64,000 bases of DNA from NCBI GenBank assembly GCA_031761405.1, contig JASEVX010000011.1, forward strand, positions 42,326,411 to 42,390,410, given 5' to 3'. The stretch comes from Serripes groenlandicus. Taxonomy: Eukaryota > Mollusca > Bivalvia > Cardiida > Cardiidae. Below are positions 42,362 through 55,532 of the stretch, piece after piece. The position numbers and the translations under genes were made by a program. The notes beneath the pieces are model-generated. The model saw only the letters and a program-made list of their open reading frames with translations, did no database searches and was not told the DNA's origin. The number at the start of each line of letters is the position of its first letter. The first letter of the stretch is position 1.

Positions 42362-42602
42362 ACAAATAGAACGGGTCACGTTACGACCTAGATCAGCCTG
42401 CGCAGTCCGCGCAGGCTTACCCGGGCCGACACATTCCGTTTCAGGTGGAAAAAGGTATAGAGTAATGATTCCAGAGACAGAAAATCCACAGGATGCTAAA
42501 CAGTGTCTGCCCGGGTTAGCCTGCGCGTCTTGCTTAGGCTGATCCGGATCGATACATTACGCAGAGTCCATCGTGAATGTTGGTTTTCACGAGGAGCGGC
42601 TA
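42362..42602. mobile_element. family B MITE, reverse orientation
   Basis: CAGCCTGCGCAGTCCGCGC at the left and TACATTACGCAGAGTCCATC, GTTGGTTTTCACGAGGAGC at the right. Confidence 0.82.
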
Positions 42603-42652
42603 TATTTATGAATGTGCACAATAAGCTTCCACAAGAGCGATAACTACATGTA

Positions 42653-42745
42653 GCCCTCCTCCAAATACAGACGCTTTCTGACGCATTCGCATTAGATGAC
42701 ATTTGGAAAAACATTGTGACAAAAGGAGAAATTGCTCAGAACACT
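42653..42745. mobile_element. piggyBac-like MITE (family A), fragment
   Basis: AAATACAGACGCTTTCTGACGC and ACATTGTGACAAAAGGAGAAATTGCTCAG. Confidence 0.65.
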
Positions 42746-42964
42746 TTAAATTTGTGTTGTATGGGTTGTGTCAAAAACTGGTGATTTCTATCTAGAAATG
42801 GAAACAATCCATACATTTAAAAAATCCTTTTTTTTTCAGAGACACATTCTTATTCTTTCATTAACATTACAAATAGTTTTGCAACTATCAAGAAATCTCA
42901 CTGAACCCGAAATGTCGTTAAGTAATGTATATCCGTGAGTAACATTTAATTGGATATGGGTTAT

Positions 42965-43110
42965 GTATAGGGGCTGTAACGTATACACTAGGTGGCGAAT
43001 ATGATACGTATCACGAATACAGGCTAACGAATACGAATATTTATTCACGAATACTGTCATGTATTTAAAAACATGTAAACACAAAAAGAAATCATAATTC
43101 ATATTTAAGA
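42965..43110 (+). repeat. GAATACGAATA-rich repeat, copy related to 58140-58275
   Basis: GGGCTGTAACGTATACACTA with multiple CGAATAC words; the reverse copy ends GAATGTATCGTTACAGTCCTA at 58275. Confidence 0.65.
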
Positions 43111-43379
43111 AAGTATAATGATTTACTAGTAAGTCTTGTTACTCTTCTGACAAATACAATCCAACTAGAACAGTATAACAGTTAATAACGTATTTGACTT
43201 TTTGTCCCAAAAAGAATATAAACTTATTTACTTCAAGTACTTTGATTTTACAAGAATTTTGAATTTAATGTAGCGTTTTAACTAATTGTTACCCGATTTC
43301 ACGTCTACCAATTTTGATAGTGAGCAATGGAAAGTCTTCCTTGAGTCCTTTCGGAAATCCGAAACTTTCCCAAAACAGC

Positions 43380-43525
43380 TGACATATTTGGCCGGAGGTT
43401 CATTAATTTTAATTTCCACGGGGTTCGCTATTTTTGTTGTTGACGTGTTTTGATTGTCATTAACTGGGTATGTGTCCTAACTTTTTAATTGAACTATAAT
43501 TCAAAATTAATTAAAAACACATTTT

Positions 43526-43563
<38 letters not shown>

Positions 43564-43700
43564 TTCAAAATACATAGTACCGAACACAACATCAAATATA
43601 TTATGAGAAAATGAATAAGAAATATGTCGCAAAATTAGTGGTCAGGCCACACCAAACTGATATCTTGGTCGTCGGATTTCCCGCTCCTGTTTATTCAATT
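43380..43700. repeat. dispersed AT-rich repeat, related to 50440-50640 and 57900-58035
   Basis: TTTGGCCGGAGGTTCATTAA and GGTTCGCTATTTTTGTTG recur at 50550-50605. The reverse of TCAGGCCACACCAAACTGAT is at 50505-50525. ACATCAAATATATTATGA...AAATTAGTGGTCAG recurs at 57970-58030. Confidence 0.65.
43528..43562. repeat. (AC)n microsatellite
   Basis: About 17 uninterrupted dinucleotide units. Confidence 0.95.
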
Positions 43701-45089
43701 TTGAGAAAAAAAAAATAAAAAAAATCTCCCGCACCATTTTCAAAAAAAAACTTCTTTTTTCAGACGGCGGTCGATTAAAGGCAATAGTTACATTGTGTAC
43801 TGAACTTGTATAACCTTTTAAATCATTTTCCAGTCATGTCTGGATCTACTATCTATTCCATTCAGTGCATTAAATAAATATTAAACTGGCAGACAGTTAT
43901 TTAGCACTTTGGTAATCTGTTATTCTGTTCTAGAGCATAGAATTTGTGAAAACTTAAAAAAAACACAATGCATTTTCAGGGGCCTTTATTGCTGATAGTC
44001 CAGTCAGAACATACTTGAACATCAAACTAATTGCAACAGAAATTGTATAATTTAGATTATGACCCTAATAAGTAAACCATTATGATGACATTTCATCAAC
44101 AGATATGATTAATAGTGTAGACATTGTTATATCAAATCTGTTGATATGTGAAGCTGTAAGCCTGTTGTAACCCTCTCCACCTCTCCATATATGTAATCAT
44201 TTCTTTTTAATAACATACAACAAACATATCAGTCTTATTAACAGCATATGAAGTATTATTGCATCTTATTACAAAAAAATCAAAATTAATATTATAAAAT
44301 TTGTTTATCAAGTACCCCTTTAATCCTTTCTAACATAGACTAATCTATGTGAGAAAAGGGTAAGAGTTATTTGTACAAAATATCACGTTGATGAATTGTT
44401 CATCAGAATAATTCGTTAACGTACTGTTTCAACTTATTTTTCTTTCAACTAAGTTCAACGAAGTTATATACACTTTAACTAAAATAATAAACAAACCAAA
44501 AACAGCTACATGTTTTAAGCACCATAAAAATTGATCACCATTTTAGCACCATACAAAGACTTGTATTAACACTTTCAAACATACGACAAATATGTAGCAC
44601 AGTAGGATAAGACTTTTGTTCTTTTCAATGAACATACCTTAAATTAATGTTTTCTACGAAAACACCTATACTACAGTTGATACTAATAGTGGCAATGGTT
44701 TAATACGCATTTTTTTACGCATATAATGCACAACATCGTAAAAATACTTCCTCCTTACGAAAACACATCGATCCTCAACAAAGGTTCAGATTATCCTGTG
44801 TAGACGCACTGTTCAATCGGACAGTTCACGTTCGAAACAGACAATCGACGGATTATACGTTCAATTTTCAAGATGTTTCCAAGGTTGATCCTGATTACCA
44901 AACGTACCAAACCTCACGTATATAATTATAATTTATATCATATTCTATCATGCCTAGGCTATTTCTACTTTAATACGAACCGCATCAGGCGACTTGGGGC
45001 CTTATTGACTCTCCGACGTGGAATTATTTAAGATTACATTGGCTATCAGCTAGTTGGTATAGACAATTAGTTAGTTGTCAAAAGATACA

Positions 45090-46112
45090 TTAATGAACTT
45101 TTTCTCATAATCTGAAGCCTCTGCAGCAAACGACTTTTGAAATTTTTTGACAAAAGGAGAAATTGCTCACTATTTGCCACACTATTTTTAACTGTATTCT
45201 AAAACTAAACGTTTACAGAAAGAAATGTTCCAACTTGTCCACCACATGATTTCAAAGTCGTCAGTTTCAGATTCGTTGTATGTGGAAAAGGTTTATTGTC
45301 TATATAATATTTTGGCCAAAAGTCACTGGTGAGACTGTGAAGATGCATACAGAGACAAAATCGCTAGACACGGCTCATGTGTGTTTACCCGTGAAAAGTC
45401 GGCCACATTAGATAGATGAAATTACAAAGATATTGGGTTACATAGTGTGTTTATGTCTTGGCAGGCGGATGTCGTTTATCCCTTTCCATTATACTGTCCA
45501 CAACTGACGTGTCTACAGCAGACGGGCGTGAAAAATGTCTGTAAATGTTACTAATCAAGGTGAAATATTGTGACAAAAGAAGAATTACTTGTTTTGAGAA
45601 TTTGGTCTTTCGTCACATTGTTTTCAATAGTCGTCTGCTGCAAAGACGTCAGAAATGGTATGTACGCGGGAAAGGATTAAAACCGTGATCCCGTGATTAT
45701 GTTCTAGTAATGGTCCTTTTCTTAGAACGACGATATGTGTCACTCTCGCGTCCGTTTTTTGGGCATGATAATGTTCAATTTATTTTTGTTCTAACATGTT
45801 TCAAAGGTCGTCTGCTGCAGATGCATGAACTACGTCTGCATTAAAAAAAGGCAAGAGCCATATAAGAAAGAATAAATTACAAAGAGACTTGTTTACATGA
45901 TGAATCCATGACAGACGTTTGTTATTTGACCCTGTCCCACTCACAACAAATCTACAGCAGACGACTACGCAGACAGCTAGGCAAAACTATGGATACTCTG
46001 TATATATGATTATAAAATTGTTGAATAGAACTTAAACAATGTGACAAAGGAAGATATTGACCATCTCGAGCAATTTCTCGTACTGCCACAATGTTTTCAA
46101 AAATAGTATAAC
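45090..46112. mobile_element. cluster of four degenerate piggyBac-like MITEs (family A)
   Basis: Copies lie at about 45090-45294 (end TTGTATGTGGAAAAGGTTTA), 45476-45680 (TTATCCCTTTCCATTATAC to GCGGGAAAGGATTAA), 45780-45855 (right-end piece with GGTCGTCTGCTGCAGATG) and 45926-46112 (left part with AAATCTACAGCAGACGAC). No gene is seen between them. Confidence 0.75.
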
Positions 46113-46223
46113 AACATATTAATCAAAGTACAAAGTACTGAAGGTAGAATTGCGATCGTTTAAGAAGAGATACAGAAGTGCATATATGAATATTTATTTT
46201 ACCGGTTACCTTCATGCAAAGTT

Positions 46224-46362
46224 TCAAGTGTGTAACCCTTTCCAGTGCTGAGATTTTGCCTCAACCTGAAACTTTAACCAAAATGTTGACGAACAGACAG
46301 ACGGAGAGACAGACATCGCCAATCTATAGACCGGAATTGCTAGAGCAATCCGGCCAAAAATA
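46224..46362 (-). repeat. partial reverse copy of the GGCCGGATTG repeat
   Basis: TCCAGTGCTGAGATTTTGCC to CCGGAATTGCTAGAGCAATCCGGCC, the reverse of the 25825 copy. Confidence 0.78.
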
Positions 46363-46872
46363 AAAAAAAATCATCCATTTTAGCAGTAAAATCCTGCCAA
46401 GAAGTAATGAATTGAGAAAAAAATTTGCTGAGAGGTCCATAATTTCAAACTTGCTAAGATTTGTCTGTGCAATGAATGTACAAATTGAAAAATGTATTGT
46501 TGACATGTATTTTCTACACCATCATTGTAATGCTGTTTATCATAAATAAAATTATTCCTTTTTTTAAATAAACTTTTAATCAAAATGTGTGTCTCAGTGT
46601 TGTCTTCTTCAGCAGTTTGACAGAAACAAAGCCTAAATCTGAAATTGTGTCAATGTGTTATTTGTCAACTCTGTCCCATAAGTTTTGCTTGTGATTTGAA
46701 CTCACATAAAAAAAGCACGGAAAGGACAACTTTCCCAACTTTGATTAAATATGTTTTCAATTAAATTGTAAACAAATTCTTGTTTTTTGAAAGTTTTGTC
46801 ATTATTATTTAAGACGGACATTATATACTAGAATAGCCAACTGACTATATCATTTGAAAAAGTGTTTCTTAT

Positions 46873-47395
46873 TAAAACCTTTCCCACTTGCATACGTAAT
46901 TGCAGCCGACGACTTTTGAAAACATTGATGCAGAAGAAGAAATTGCTCATAACAAGCTCTCTCCTTTTGCAGCAATGTTTTCAACTATATTCAATGATTA
47001 CACTTCCAATAAATGTGATTTTCTTCTCAATTTTTCAATTTGTTGTCCAGACGTTTTCATAGGTGTTTATTACAGATTTTTTGAGATGTGGGAAATGATA
47101 AAAGTTACTATTTAATCCATCTTTTCTAAACAACATTACATGTAAATGTGTATCAAGTTAACTCTGAGATGTCCCACCTATAGGTGCTTTCTGACATCTA
47201 GCTCTGCAACAGACGACATTTGAAAACACTGTCACAATAGAATAAATTGCTCAAAACAAGTAAGTTCTCCTTTCGCCACTTTGTTTTCAACTCTGTTAAA
47301 TAACTATACTTTCATTTATAGAAAGTTTCCATACTTTTGCGAAGATGTTTTCAAAGTCGTCTGCTGCAGATTTTCTGTTAGTGGGAAAAGGTTAA
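46873..47395. mobile_element. two piggyBac-like MITEs (family A)
   Basis: 46873-47103 (AAACCTTTCCCACTTGC to GAGATGTGGGAAATGATAAA) and 47158-47395 (TTAACTCTGAGATGTCCC to TTAGTGGGAAAAGGTTAA). Confidence 0.8.
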
Positions 47396-47689
47396 TATTT
47401 TTCGTGCATTGTCCTTTCTTTTCCATATATGTATACAGGGGCATCGATTTTTTTTTTACGACTGACAAGGTTATTCCCATTTTAATTCTTTTCAGAGCTT
47501 TCGTTAGATAATAATGATTTCCTCTCTAATTTAGGGCTCCCTTATTGTTTTTTCTCCCTACAATGTCACGGTTGAATTATTTACTTTCAAAGACACTGGT
47601 TATTTATAACCAAGGCTAAGCTTGAAATTGATATTCTCTCACGCTACTCTCTCACGCTAGGTGTCCTTTCCCAAAGGCTGGAACGCCCA

Positions 47690-48345
47690 CTCATAAAGAC
47701 AAAAATATGGAACATCTCTATAAATAAAAGTACAGTTATTGAATATATAATTTTGAAAACATCAAGGCAAAAGGATAAATTGCTTGTTATGAGCAATTTC
47801 TCTTTTTGCAACAATGTTTTTAAAAGTCAAAAGGACATGCAATCTTGGAACAACCATTCGTCTTTACCAACAAATCATGCAAGTCTGAGCCAATATTGGT
47901 TGCCAAAATGTTTAACCTTTTCCAAAATGCAGAGAAATTTACATTGACACAAAATGTGAAAACCCTCTGGCAAAAGAAGAAATTGCACATAGTGAACAAT
48001 TTCTCATTATGCCACAATGTTTTCATTTCTATTGAATATTTGATGTTCATTTATAGCGATGTTCCACATTTTCCTCAGATGTTTTCAAAATCGTTTGATG
48101 CAGATTTGTTGTATATAGGAAAGGGTTAGGAATTATTGAGCAAAGGGTAGGAAAAAATTGACAAAACAGATATTTCAATTCAATTATTTGAATATTTGAC
48201 TTTCATTTATAGCGATGTTCTACATTTTCCTCCGATGTTTGCAAAATCGTTTGCTACAAATTTGTTGTATATAGGAAATGGTTAGGAATAATTGAGCAAC
48301 GGATAGGGAAAAATTGACAAAACAGATATTTCAATTCAATTATTT
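47690..48345. mobile_element. piggyBac-like MITE (family A) pieces with a local tandem duplication
   Basis: A left-type piece lies at 47690-47835 and a copy at 47910-48128 (end TTGTATATAGGAAAGGGTTAGG). The last part plus 60 bp of flank (about 48024-48185) is repeated at 48186-48345, with TTGTATATAGGAAATGGTTAGG. Confidence 0.75.
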
Positions 48346-48643
48346 TAAGTATTCACCAGTAATTTACTACCAATTATTGTTTAAAACATGTTTGTTTGAT
48401 ATCAAAAACAGCAATCTTTAAAAACACGTTGCTTTCTATACAAATGTTAATCTTTGAGGGGGTCTTCTTTTGTCAGTCAAGCTGAAAACATTGTATACAA
48501 CATAGGAGAAATTGTCAGTCCATTTTGTAAATAATGTTGTAACTAATGAGTTACTGTAAAGAAAGAAGAGTCGAGTCTGCTGTGAAAGGGCTCTAAATCT
48601 TGCATCTGTGAAAATCCAAGACTCAAGACAGAGAGCTAGATAT

Positions 48644-48811
48644 TAACCCTTTCCATCTTGACATCTAGACACAAGTACGGAATATCTCTATAAATAAATG
48701 TATGATTTCTGAAAGAAGTTTTGAGCAATTTCTTCTTTTGCCACAATGTTTTTAAAAGTCGTCATCTGCTGCAGAGGCGTCAGAGTGTGTATATATGTGG
48801 GAAAAGGTTAA
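48644..48811. mobile_element. piggyBac-like MITE (family A), internally deleted
   Basis: TTAACCCTTTCCATCTTGAC and TATGTGGGAAAAGGTTAA. Confidence 0.85.
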
Positions 48812-49306
48812 GAAGGAGTAAACAGGTTTTTTTGAAAGAATATCATTGTTTTGTCTTTACATACATAAACCTATGTCGTGGGTTCGCAAAATAATTTTCT
48901 TAGTGAGACGAATTTTTTTAAATACCCACAACATAGGGTTTGAGGGTCGTCAAAGGAGGTTGGAGATTGAAATACATTGTAAAAGCGTTATCTAGAGCTT
49001 TGATAGGATGGACTATACATTTCACAGTTTCATCCGAGACCCCCTGTTCTGCTACATCAAGATGAGCGATTATAAGCTCACCAAAGTAGTCTCTCAAAAT
49101 GTCACCTCTGTGGAGCAAATAGCAACCTCAATAGAACCACATTCTCCATATTCTTACAAAAAGCAAACAGTAAATATTAAAAAAAATCAGGTTATTTTGG
49201 GGGAATAGAGTGGAAAACATTGCACGAAAAGAAGACATTTGGTCTCCATTAGCAATTTCTCCATTTCCCATAATGTTTTCCTAAATTGTCAGCATTCAGA
49301 TGACTC

Positions 49307-50061
49307 GAAAAGTGATTCTATTCAGAGAATGTTTAAATCTCTTAAGAGCAACACGTCTTTAGAACGGCTGTACATCTTTAACCCTTTCCAACATAAAAAC
49401 GCTTTCTGACGCCTCTGCAACATATGACTTTTTCCCCTTTTGCCACAGTCTTCTCAACCCTTTTCAGTAATTATACCTACATGTATAGAGCTTTCCTTAG
49501 AAAAGTGATTCTATTCGGAGAATGTTTAAATCTCTTAAGAGCAACACCTCTTTAGAACGGCTGTACATCTTTAACCTTTTCCCACATAAAAACGCTTTCT
49601 GACGCCTCTGCAGCAAATGACAATTTCCCCTTTTGCCACAGTGTTCTCAACTCTTTTCAGTAATTATACCTACATTTATAGAGCTTTCCTTAGAATTTTC
49701 CTGCCGAGCCCCTGTAGCTCAGTCGGTAGCGACGCGGGCTGTCAATCCTGGTGTTGTGAGTTCGAATCCCGGCTCGGCCAAATTTCTTTCCGAGGATTGA
49801 CAAAAGTCAATGCGACATGCGTCATTCGTCTTCCACCAATGGGCTAAGTCTATGTGGAAAAGCAGCCAGTTGCTTGGGAAGATTGTTGTGTGGAGTACTG
49901 GTATGAGAAAACCAGGAAATGCATGAGTAGGTGAACTGGCAGCCGTGATATAACTGAGAAATTGTTAAAAACGGCGTTAAACCCCAATCAATCAATTAGA
50001 ATTTTCCTAGATACTTTCAAAATTGTCTGCTGCAGATTTGTTGTATGTGGAAAAGGGTTAA
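49307..50061. mobile_element. tandem-duplicated piggyBac-like MITE (family A) segment, second copy split by a SINE
   Basis: A 194-bp segment (flank AAAAGTGATTCTATTC plus MITE left part TTTAACCCTTTCCAACATAA) at 49307-49500 is repeated from 49501. The second copy continues to TTGTATGTGGAAAAGGGTTAA at 50061 and is interrupted by the SINE at 49703-49995. Confidence 0.85.
49703..49995 (+). mobile_element. SINE family 1, full-length copy
   Basis: The tRNA-derived head has box A TAGCTCAGTCGG, anticodon loop CTGTCAA (GTC, Asp-like) and box B AGTTCGAATCC. The body is unrelated to tRNA and the tail is AATCAATCAA. It is flanked by perfect 13-bp duplications TTAGAATTTTCCT (49690-49702, 49996-50008). It is inserted in a piggyBac-like MITE, so it is younger than that MITE. 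Confidence 0.95.
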
Positions 50062-50439
50062 GTGTTGATCTAGGGAGGGGGAACTGTATGTTTCTATGAC
50101 AAATTTGAGGTGCTGCCCAGCTCTTTTACCTTGATGTGATACCAAAATACAATACAATACCGAAGAGACAAGACCCCTTTTGCCATGATAGGGCTAAAAC
50201 ATAATGAACTTCACCTCAATAAAAAATGAATGCCTTTCATACTTAAATATAGATAATGCTATCTTCTTTAAATCTCCATTGTAGGGCACACAAACAAAAT
50301 CAAAATCATATTTAGACTTAATGTAATAAGTGTTAAACTGTTTATAGTAAGATAAATAGACCTTGATACCAATATAATAACTGATCAGAAAAAAAAAATT
50401 ATCGCCTCAGTTTTTAAAACGGACCAAACATTAATAAAA

Positions 50440-50900
50440 ATAAAAATAAAAATTTCGCTCGCTCGCCCCTAATTTTAAAAAATAAAATCCAATGACCAAG
50501 ACTTCAAATTGGTGTGGCCTGACAGCTGTTGTTTGTGGTGTACTTAATTTGGCCGGAGATTCAATAGTAATCTCGAGTTCCTCGTGGTTCGCTATTTTTG
50601 TGGCGATTGGTTGACAATCGCCACAGTGCTACCAAAACAACAACAACGAAAAAAAAATTATATAGTCGTATTTGAACAATCGGTTGGATATTTCTGCAAA
50701 GGCAATTTACTCACTTCCGTTAAACCGCCATATATATATATAGTTCCATCAGTGATGCAGGCACACGATTAATAATGATAATGTTAGTGCTACTTTGATA
50801 CCGGATTGGTACTAATATTTGAGATTTATCGAGAAAATATCTAAATAGAGTTAAACTATTTACATATTATCTTTCTTCATGTTTGGGCAGATAATAAATA
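50440..50900. repeat. dispersed repeat related to 43.4 kb and, inverted, to 60.4-60.8 kb
   Basis: CATCAGTGATGCAGGCACACG and CATGTTTGGGCAGATAATA occur reversed at 60595 and 60455-60478. GCGATTGGTTGACAATCGCC corresponds to the CAGTCGCCACAAAAATGGGA region at 60745. Confidence 0.6.
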
Positions 50901-53900
50901 TCATCGGGCGTCTTGGGTACGCTATGCAGAGTATCATGATACTCCTGTGCCTCGTTTTATTTTTACTGTAGTCAACCGTAACCTTTTGACCTTTAACCTG
51001 ATTCGGCAGGAGTTGGTTGTACTCTGATTATCTTCGTCATGATTTGGCAGATAATAAATATCATTGCGCGTTCTGCCTTGCAAATAACGACAACTCTGGT
51101 GATACTCAAATCTGGAAATTCCAAAAGGTTCTATAAATAGCTCGCGAGACCAAAAACCAGAAAAGCTTGTAAATCTCAATATTATAAACGCTTTATTAGT
51201 CGCCGGGCAGAAGCCCGCGACTTCTATTTTTAATAGCTTTTCGGAAATCACATGGGAGGAGGGATAATTATTGGAAAGAAACACATTAAGATGTTTTGAA
51301 CATATTACAATTGTGTTTGTTTAAAAACACTAAGTAATGACACATCTAAAATGGAATAAACATTTCGATGTTTTAGGTATTTTTAGTTTCATTTTGTTGA
51401 CTTGCATTTAAGTGTTTTTGTCTTATTTACGAAGACAAATGTGGTCCCTGCTAGACTTGCAACCAACTGCTATATGTCAATATTGAGATATATTGAAATA
51501 AAAATCACGTCAAATTCTACTTTCAATAGTAATGTTAACTTACTGAATGTTATTTTCATGTTCAAAAATATGTCTTGATTTGTGAAGAATTCATTTGATA
51601 ATGTTAACTCGTGTATATCTAAAATATGAACTGTTTCTAACCTAGAACTGTTGATTACGTCACTACCGAGTACCGCCCGCATAGATTTGTAAATTTTGCA
51701 CACGCTACTATATACGTGTGCGATAACCAATGAAAAGCTGGATTTGCACGCGATACATTTTACAACAAAAACGTGCGTCGCTTACACTCATACGATGGGC
51801 TGAATATGCACAATGACACACACACACTTGTATAGTTTCCCATGAACATAAACTGGTAACAGAAACAAAAATAAGAAATAATTTGTGAAAATATGTCTCA
51901 AATATAAGCCTGTTTATCGGTCGTGAACGTCGAAACGCCTTTTTCTCAGTTTGTGACCTAGTTTCATATTGCCAAAATGTAAACAAAGCGAAGTGACCGG
52001 AAGTAAAATGTAAACTTAGAAAAGTGACTAGGTTATGCAGACAAAAAATGTCGCACGACAAATTGATTTTTCTTAAACGTCACGAAACGAATGCATGGGT
52101 CGAATGTAGGAGAAAGAAAGATAATATAGAAATGCTTTTCTCTCTCGAATGCAGTGGAATAAAACATGCACTAAAGCTTTGCCTGATTTTTTATTCACTT
52201 TCTTCGATGTCTGACACTACGACTCGATGAAGCCTGACACGAGGGTAAACATTTCGAAAGAATGCTCAAACACCTTATTACAGATAGATAGCTAATATTA
52301 CACACTTAAAAATATTACACACTTAAATGATTAAATATATGTGATATTAAATGTTGAAACAAATTAAGAGAAGAACAAACTCTGATAAACAATAGATTTA
52401 GAAATAAAGAAAATCTGCTCTTTCGCACCCAATTAATTTCATACTTGCCACATATATTGTATGCATCAACGATTTAGATAAACAATTTAGCTGTTATATT
52501 GTTACAAGTGTGGTCTACTTGTGAAATAATTAGTATTAAAAAGGAGGAAGTTCATGTCTTCAGCAATTTAACCGTTTTCTCAATGTGTTAAGCGATTAAA
52601 GGTTTTCATTGTTGCTTCAGACATGGAAAGGGTTTAATAGCTTTTTATTGCATGTAGATTTAAAACCCAAAATGTATTAATTTGTTGTTTTTTTTGACAA
52701 ATACAAAACATCCAAAATCCTGACCAAAAGAAATCCTGAAATTTGTAGATCTATGTGGAATTTCAAAAATCCTGGAATTAATCCTTATGAAAACATTATG
52801 TGTATGTTTAGACTAATGAAAGTCAAGACTACATGTGTGTTAAAAAATAAATCAATGCAGTCTTTTCCGGCGACATTGATGCCTTGCATCAACTTTCTCT
52901 TGTTTTGTACTTGTTTAAATATATGAAAGCGTCTAGATAATAAGACTGGTTTACAAAGGTTTAAAGGACACACGATGGCAGTGTGTACACACGTTATGTA
53001 TACACGTCTGCACGTTCTAGAGTCAATTAGCAATCAATGCTGACAGTGTAGCCTAATTGAGTTTGAAGATCTAGCATTATAATATATGCCTATATTTTCA
53101 TAAATTAAACAGTTTGGCAAATAGTGAAATTGTGCTTTTGGAGCATGTTTTGTGTTTGTTTTTGCACTCACATTATTCGAAGCAGTTTAACAACCTCAGA
53201 GACATATAAATACACTGTGACAACCCTCAATCATGCAATGTGAAGGGACTAAATTGAACAGACCTGTTTAATATCGGACATAATTGAAACAAACACCAAA
53301 CTAATGGATACTGTTTTCTCTCCTTTCTTTAGTCATTTCTAAAGTGTAAAATATATTTTATCTTAATATGGCCTAACGACCTGGTGATAAACATGTGATT
53401 ACCCAAACAATTTAGATTACAAATAGTCATTCTAATGAGCTAAAACGGTAGTCTATCGAATACCAACTAGATTTTTCATAACTTTGGAATGGCCTAAATT
53501 TGAACACATCATGACCAATTTCAGAACGTAACTAAATAATCACCAAGACAACATTCTGGCAAACTAACATTATTCAACTGTCAAAAGATGCAGGCATATG
53601 CAACAATTTGTCTTCTACCAATCAGTTAAAAATCGATAATCGGCTATATAGAAATAAGAAGGGCAGTGTAACAAATGTGGGCATAACTTTCTTAATGTTT
53701 ATTATATTTTAAGTTCGCATTCATATTTGGGAAGAACAAAATCTCTCGATTTCAATTATGTAATTTGCTTTAATTAGAAATAAAATTTAGGTGGGGGAAT
53801 TTATATAAACATTAGGTGACCCTATATTCCTATTGAATTACATATGATTTTTGATAATTACACAGAAATTGCCATCAAATTTCGTTGGTTAATTAGTTAT

Positions 53901-55062
53901 AACTTGTTTTCCTTTAAACTTTTTATAAGTTCGCATTCACATTCGTAAAGTATATTCATTTGTTTAAAGAAGGATATCATTTTTTATGAAATTAAGAAAG
54001 ATTTAGGCGGGGGAATTAATGCTTTTGTCAAACAACATGTAAGTATTTTTTGTGTTCGGTGGAGTCCGTCAAACAGTAGCGGAAACTTACGAAGTTAATC
54101 GGATTTCACCGCTACTGGTTTTATGACTTTGATGTTTTATTGCAGGGCAATAAAATCTTATTCTTTCAGGGCAGGTTTTAAATATCTGGATAATTAAGAA
54201 TTGAATTAAGAGTTAAATTTAAATCAAATATATTTTATCCTCGCGCGCAATAACAATATGAATATTATTAAATAATAGCCCGCCGTTCACAGAATTATTA
54301 CCTGTAAATTAAGGCCAATTATGTATTTGTCATATTTAAATGGGTTAAAAGAATAGGTATAATAATTCATTTTGAGTATCAGCGAAAAAAAAGTATACAT
54401 GATACGTTGTCAATCTCACTAGGATTGATTATCCGATGTTGGTTATGGAAATAATACTGACCAAAAACTGTTAAATACATACGTTTGATGCGTAATAAAA
54501 AAAAAAAAAAAAAAGATCATGTAATCTACACAAATGTTATTAAGTTTACTAAAATCATCTTAGATTAATACACTTTATTGTTCACACAGTGTTTATGTAT
54601 GTTGACAATATTTATGTGCAAACGGAAATGCGGTAAAAACTGTTTTCATAATATACAAATAAAAACATTTTAATTGCTACCTTTTTGCAATAAAAATATG
54701 CCAGCTTCTTGTAATTTTTATATAAAATGTGAAAAAAATTAAGGAAACACAATTTGTGTTATTAAGATAACACTTTTGTTATTAACACACTATTATTTCT
54801 AAAAAGTTAATTAAAACTACAAAAAGTATTTTCTTTTTTTTTAATACTGTTTATGACAACTCTCAATGGATACCGTTTTTGTAATTATGATGCTGTTTTT
54901 CAAAACATCATCTCAATTTTAATGTATTATTATAAGTGTCAAATGTGTGTATTCAGGTTAATCTGTAATGCTCTAATAGACACTGCCCCGGGCGTTTTAT
55001 AAGTTAATTGGGTCATAAAAACCAGGATTGACATTTTCTGCCATTTGTTATTATCAGCGTGA
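50901..55062. other. no gene recognised
   Basis: This is the longest repeat-poor stretch. Open frames of 117 aa or less on both strands (for example 50934-51284 and 51708-52061, minus) show no motif I know. A degenerate pair of GTTCGCATTCA...GGTGGGGGAATT segments lies at 53712 and 53930. Confidence 0.5.
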
Positions 55063-55532
55063 CTTAATATGGTGTCTTCCTGAAAGTCCCACTTTTCAAA
55101 TTTTGATAAAAAAAAAAGTGGGTGTTTCAGGAATTTTGCTTTTTCCAATTAACACCTTCCTACGGCCTTAGGTCAAATTATAGCTATAGTCTGTTTCTTA
55201 GGATGATTTAATAAAACAAGACAAGTTTTTTTATACATTTATATCATCTTTTTTTGGATAATTTAATGGATTTTATTTAATATTATAATGTTAACTTATA
55301 AAAATCTTCTTTTTTTACATTAAAACAGGCAATATTATAATTGAACATTAATAAATTAATTATAGCTTTCTTCTTTTTTTTCAGGGTTTCAGGAATATGA
55401 AAATTAGAAAGTTTTTTTAATATTTTACATTTATATATATTTTCTATTGTCACAAATATATACACACGTATGAACGCATGTTCAAGTCATTAAACACAGA
55501 TTCATCTGCAGTACTCATCAGTCAATCAATCA

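Larger units (their letters stand above)
42746..45089. other. no gene recognised
   Basis: Apart from the repeats listed (42965, 43380, the AC microsatellite), it is AT-rich. A 38-bp remnant at 44325-44362 (CCTTTCTAACATAG ... CTATGTGAGAAAAGG) looks like two MITE family A ends joined together. Confidence 0.5.

Noticed and set aside
48918..49118. 66-aa minus ORF, GDILRDYFGELIIAHLDVAEQG
   Set aside because: It looks protein-like and could be an exon or transposon scrap, but I recognise no family and see no convincing splice pair.
49703..49780. Functional tRNA-Asp gene
   Set aside because: The tRNA-like head continues into a body shared with other copies and is bounded by 13-bp duplications; it is a SINE. 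The acceptor stem is imperfect.
51708..52061. 117-aa minus ORF
   Set aside because: No motif and Cys-rich by chance; no neighbouring exons recognised.
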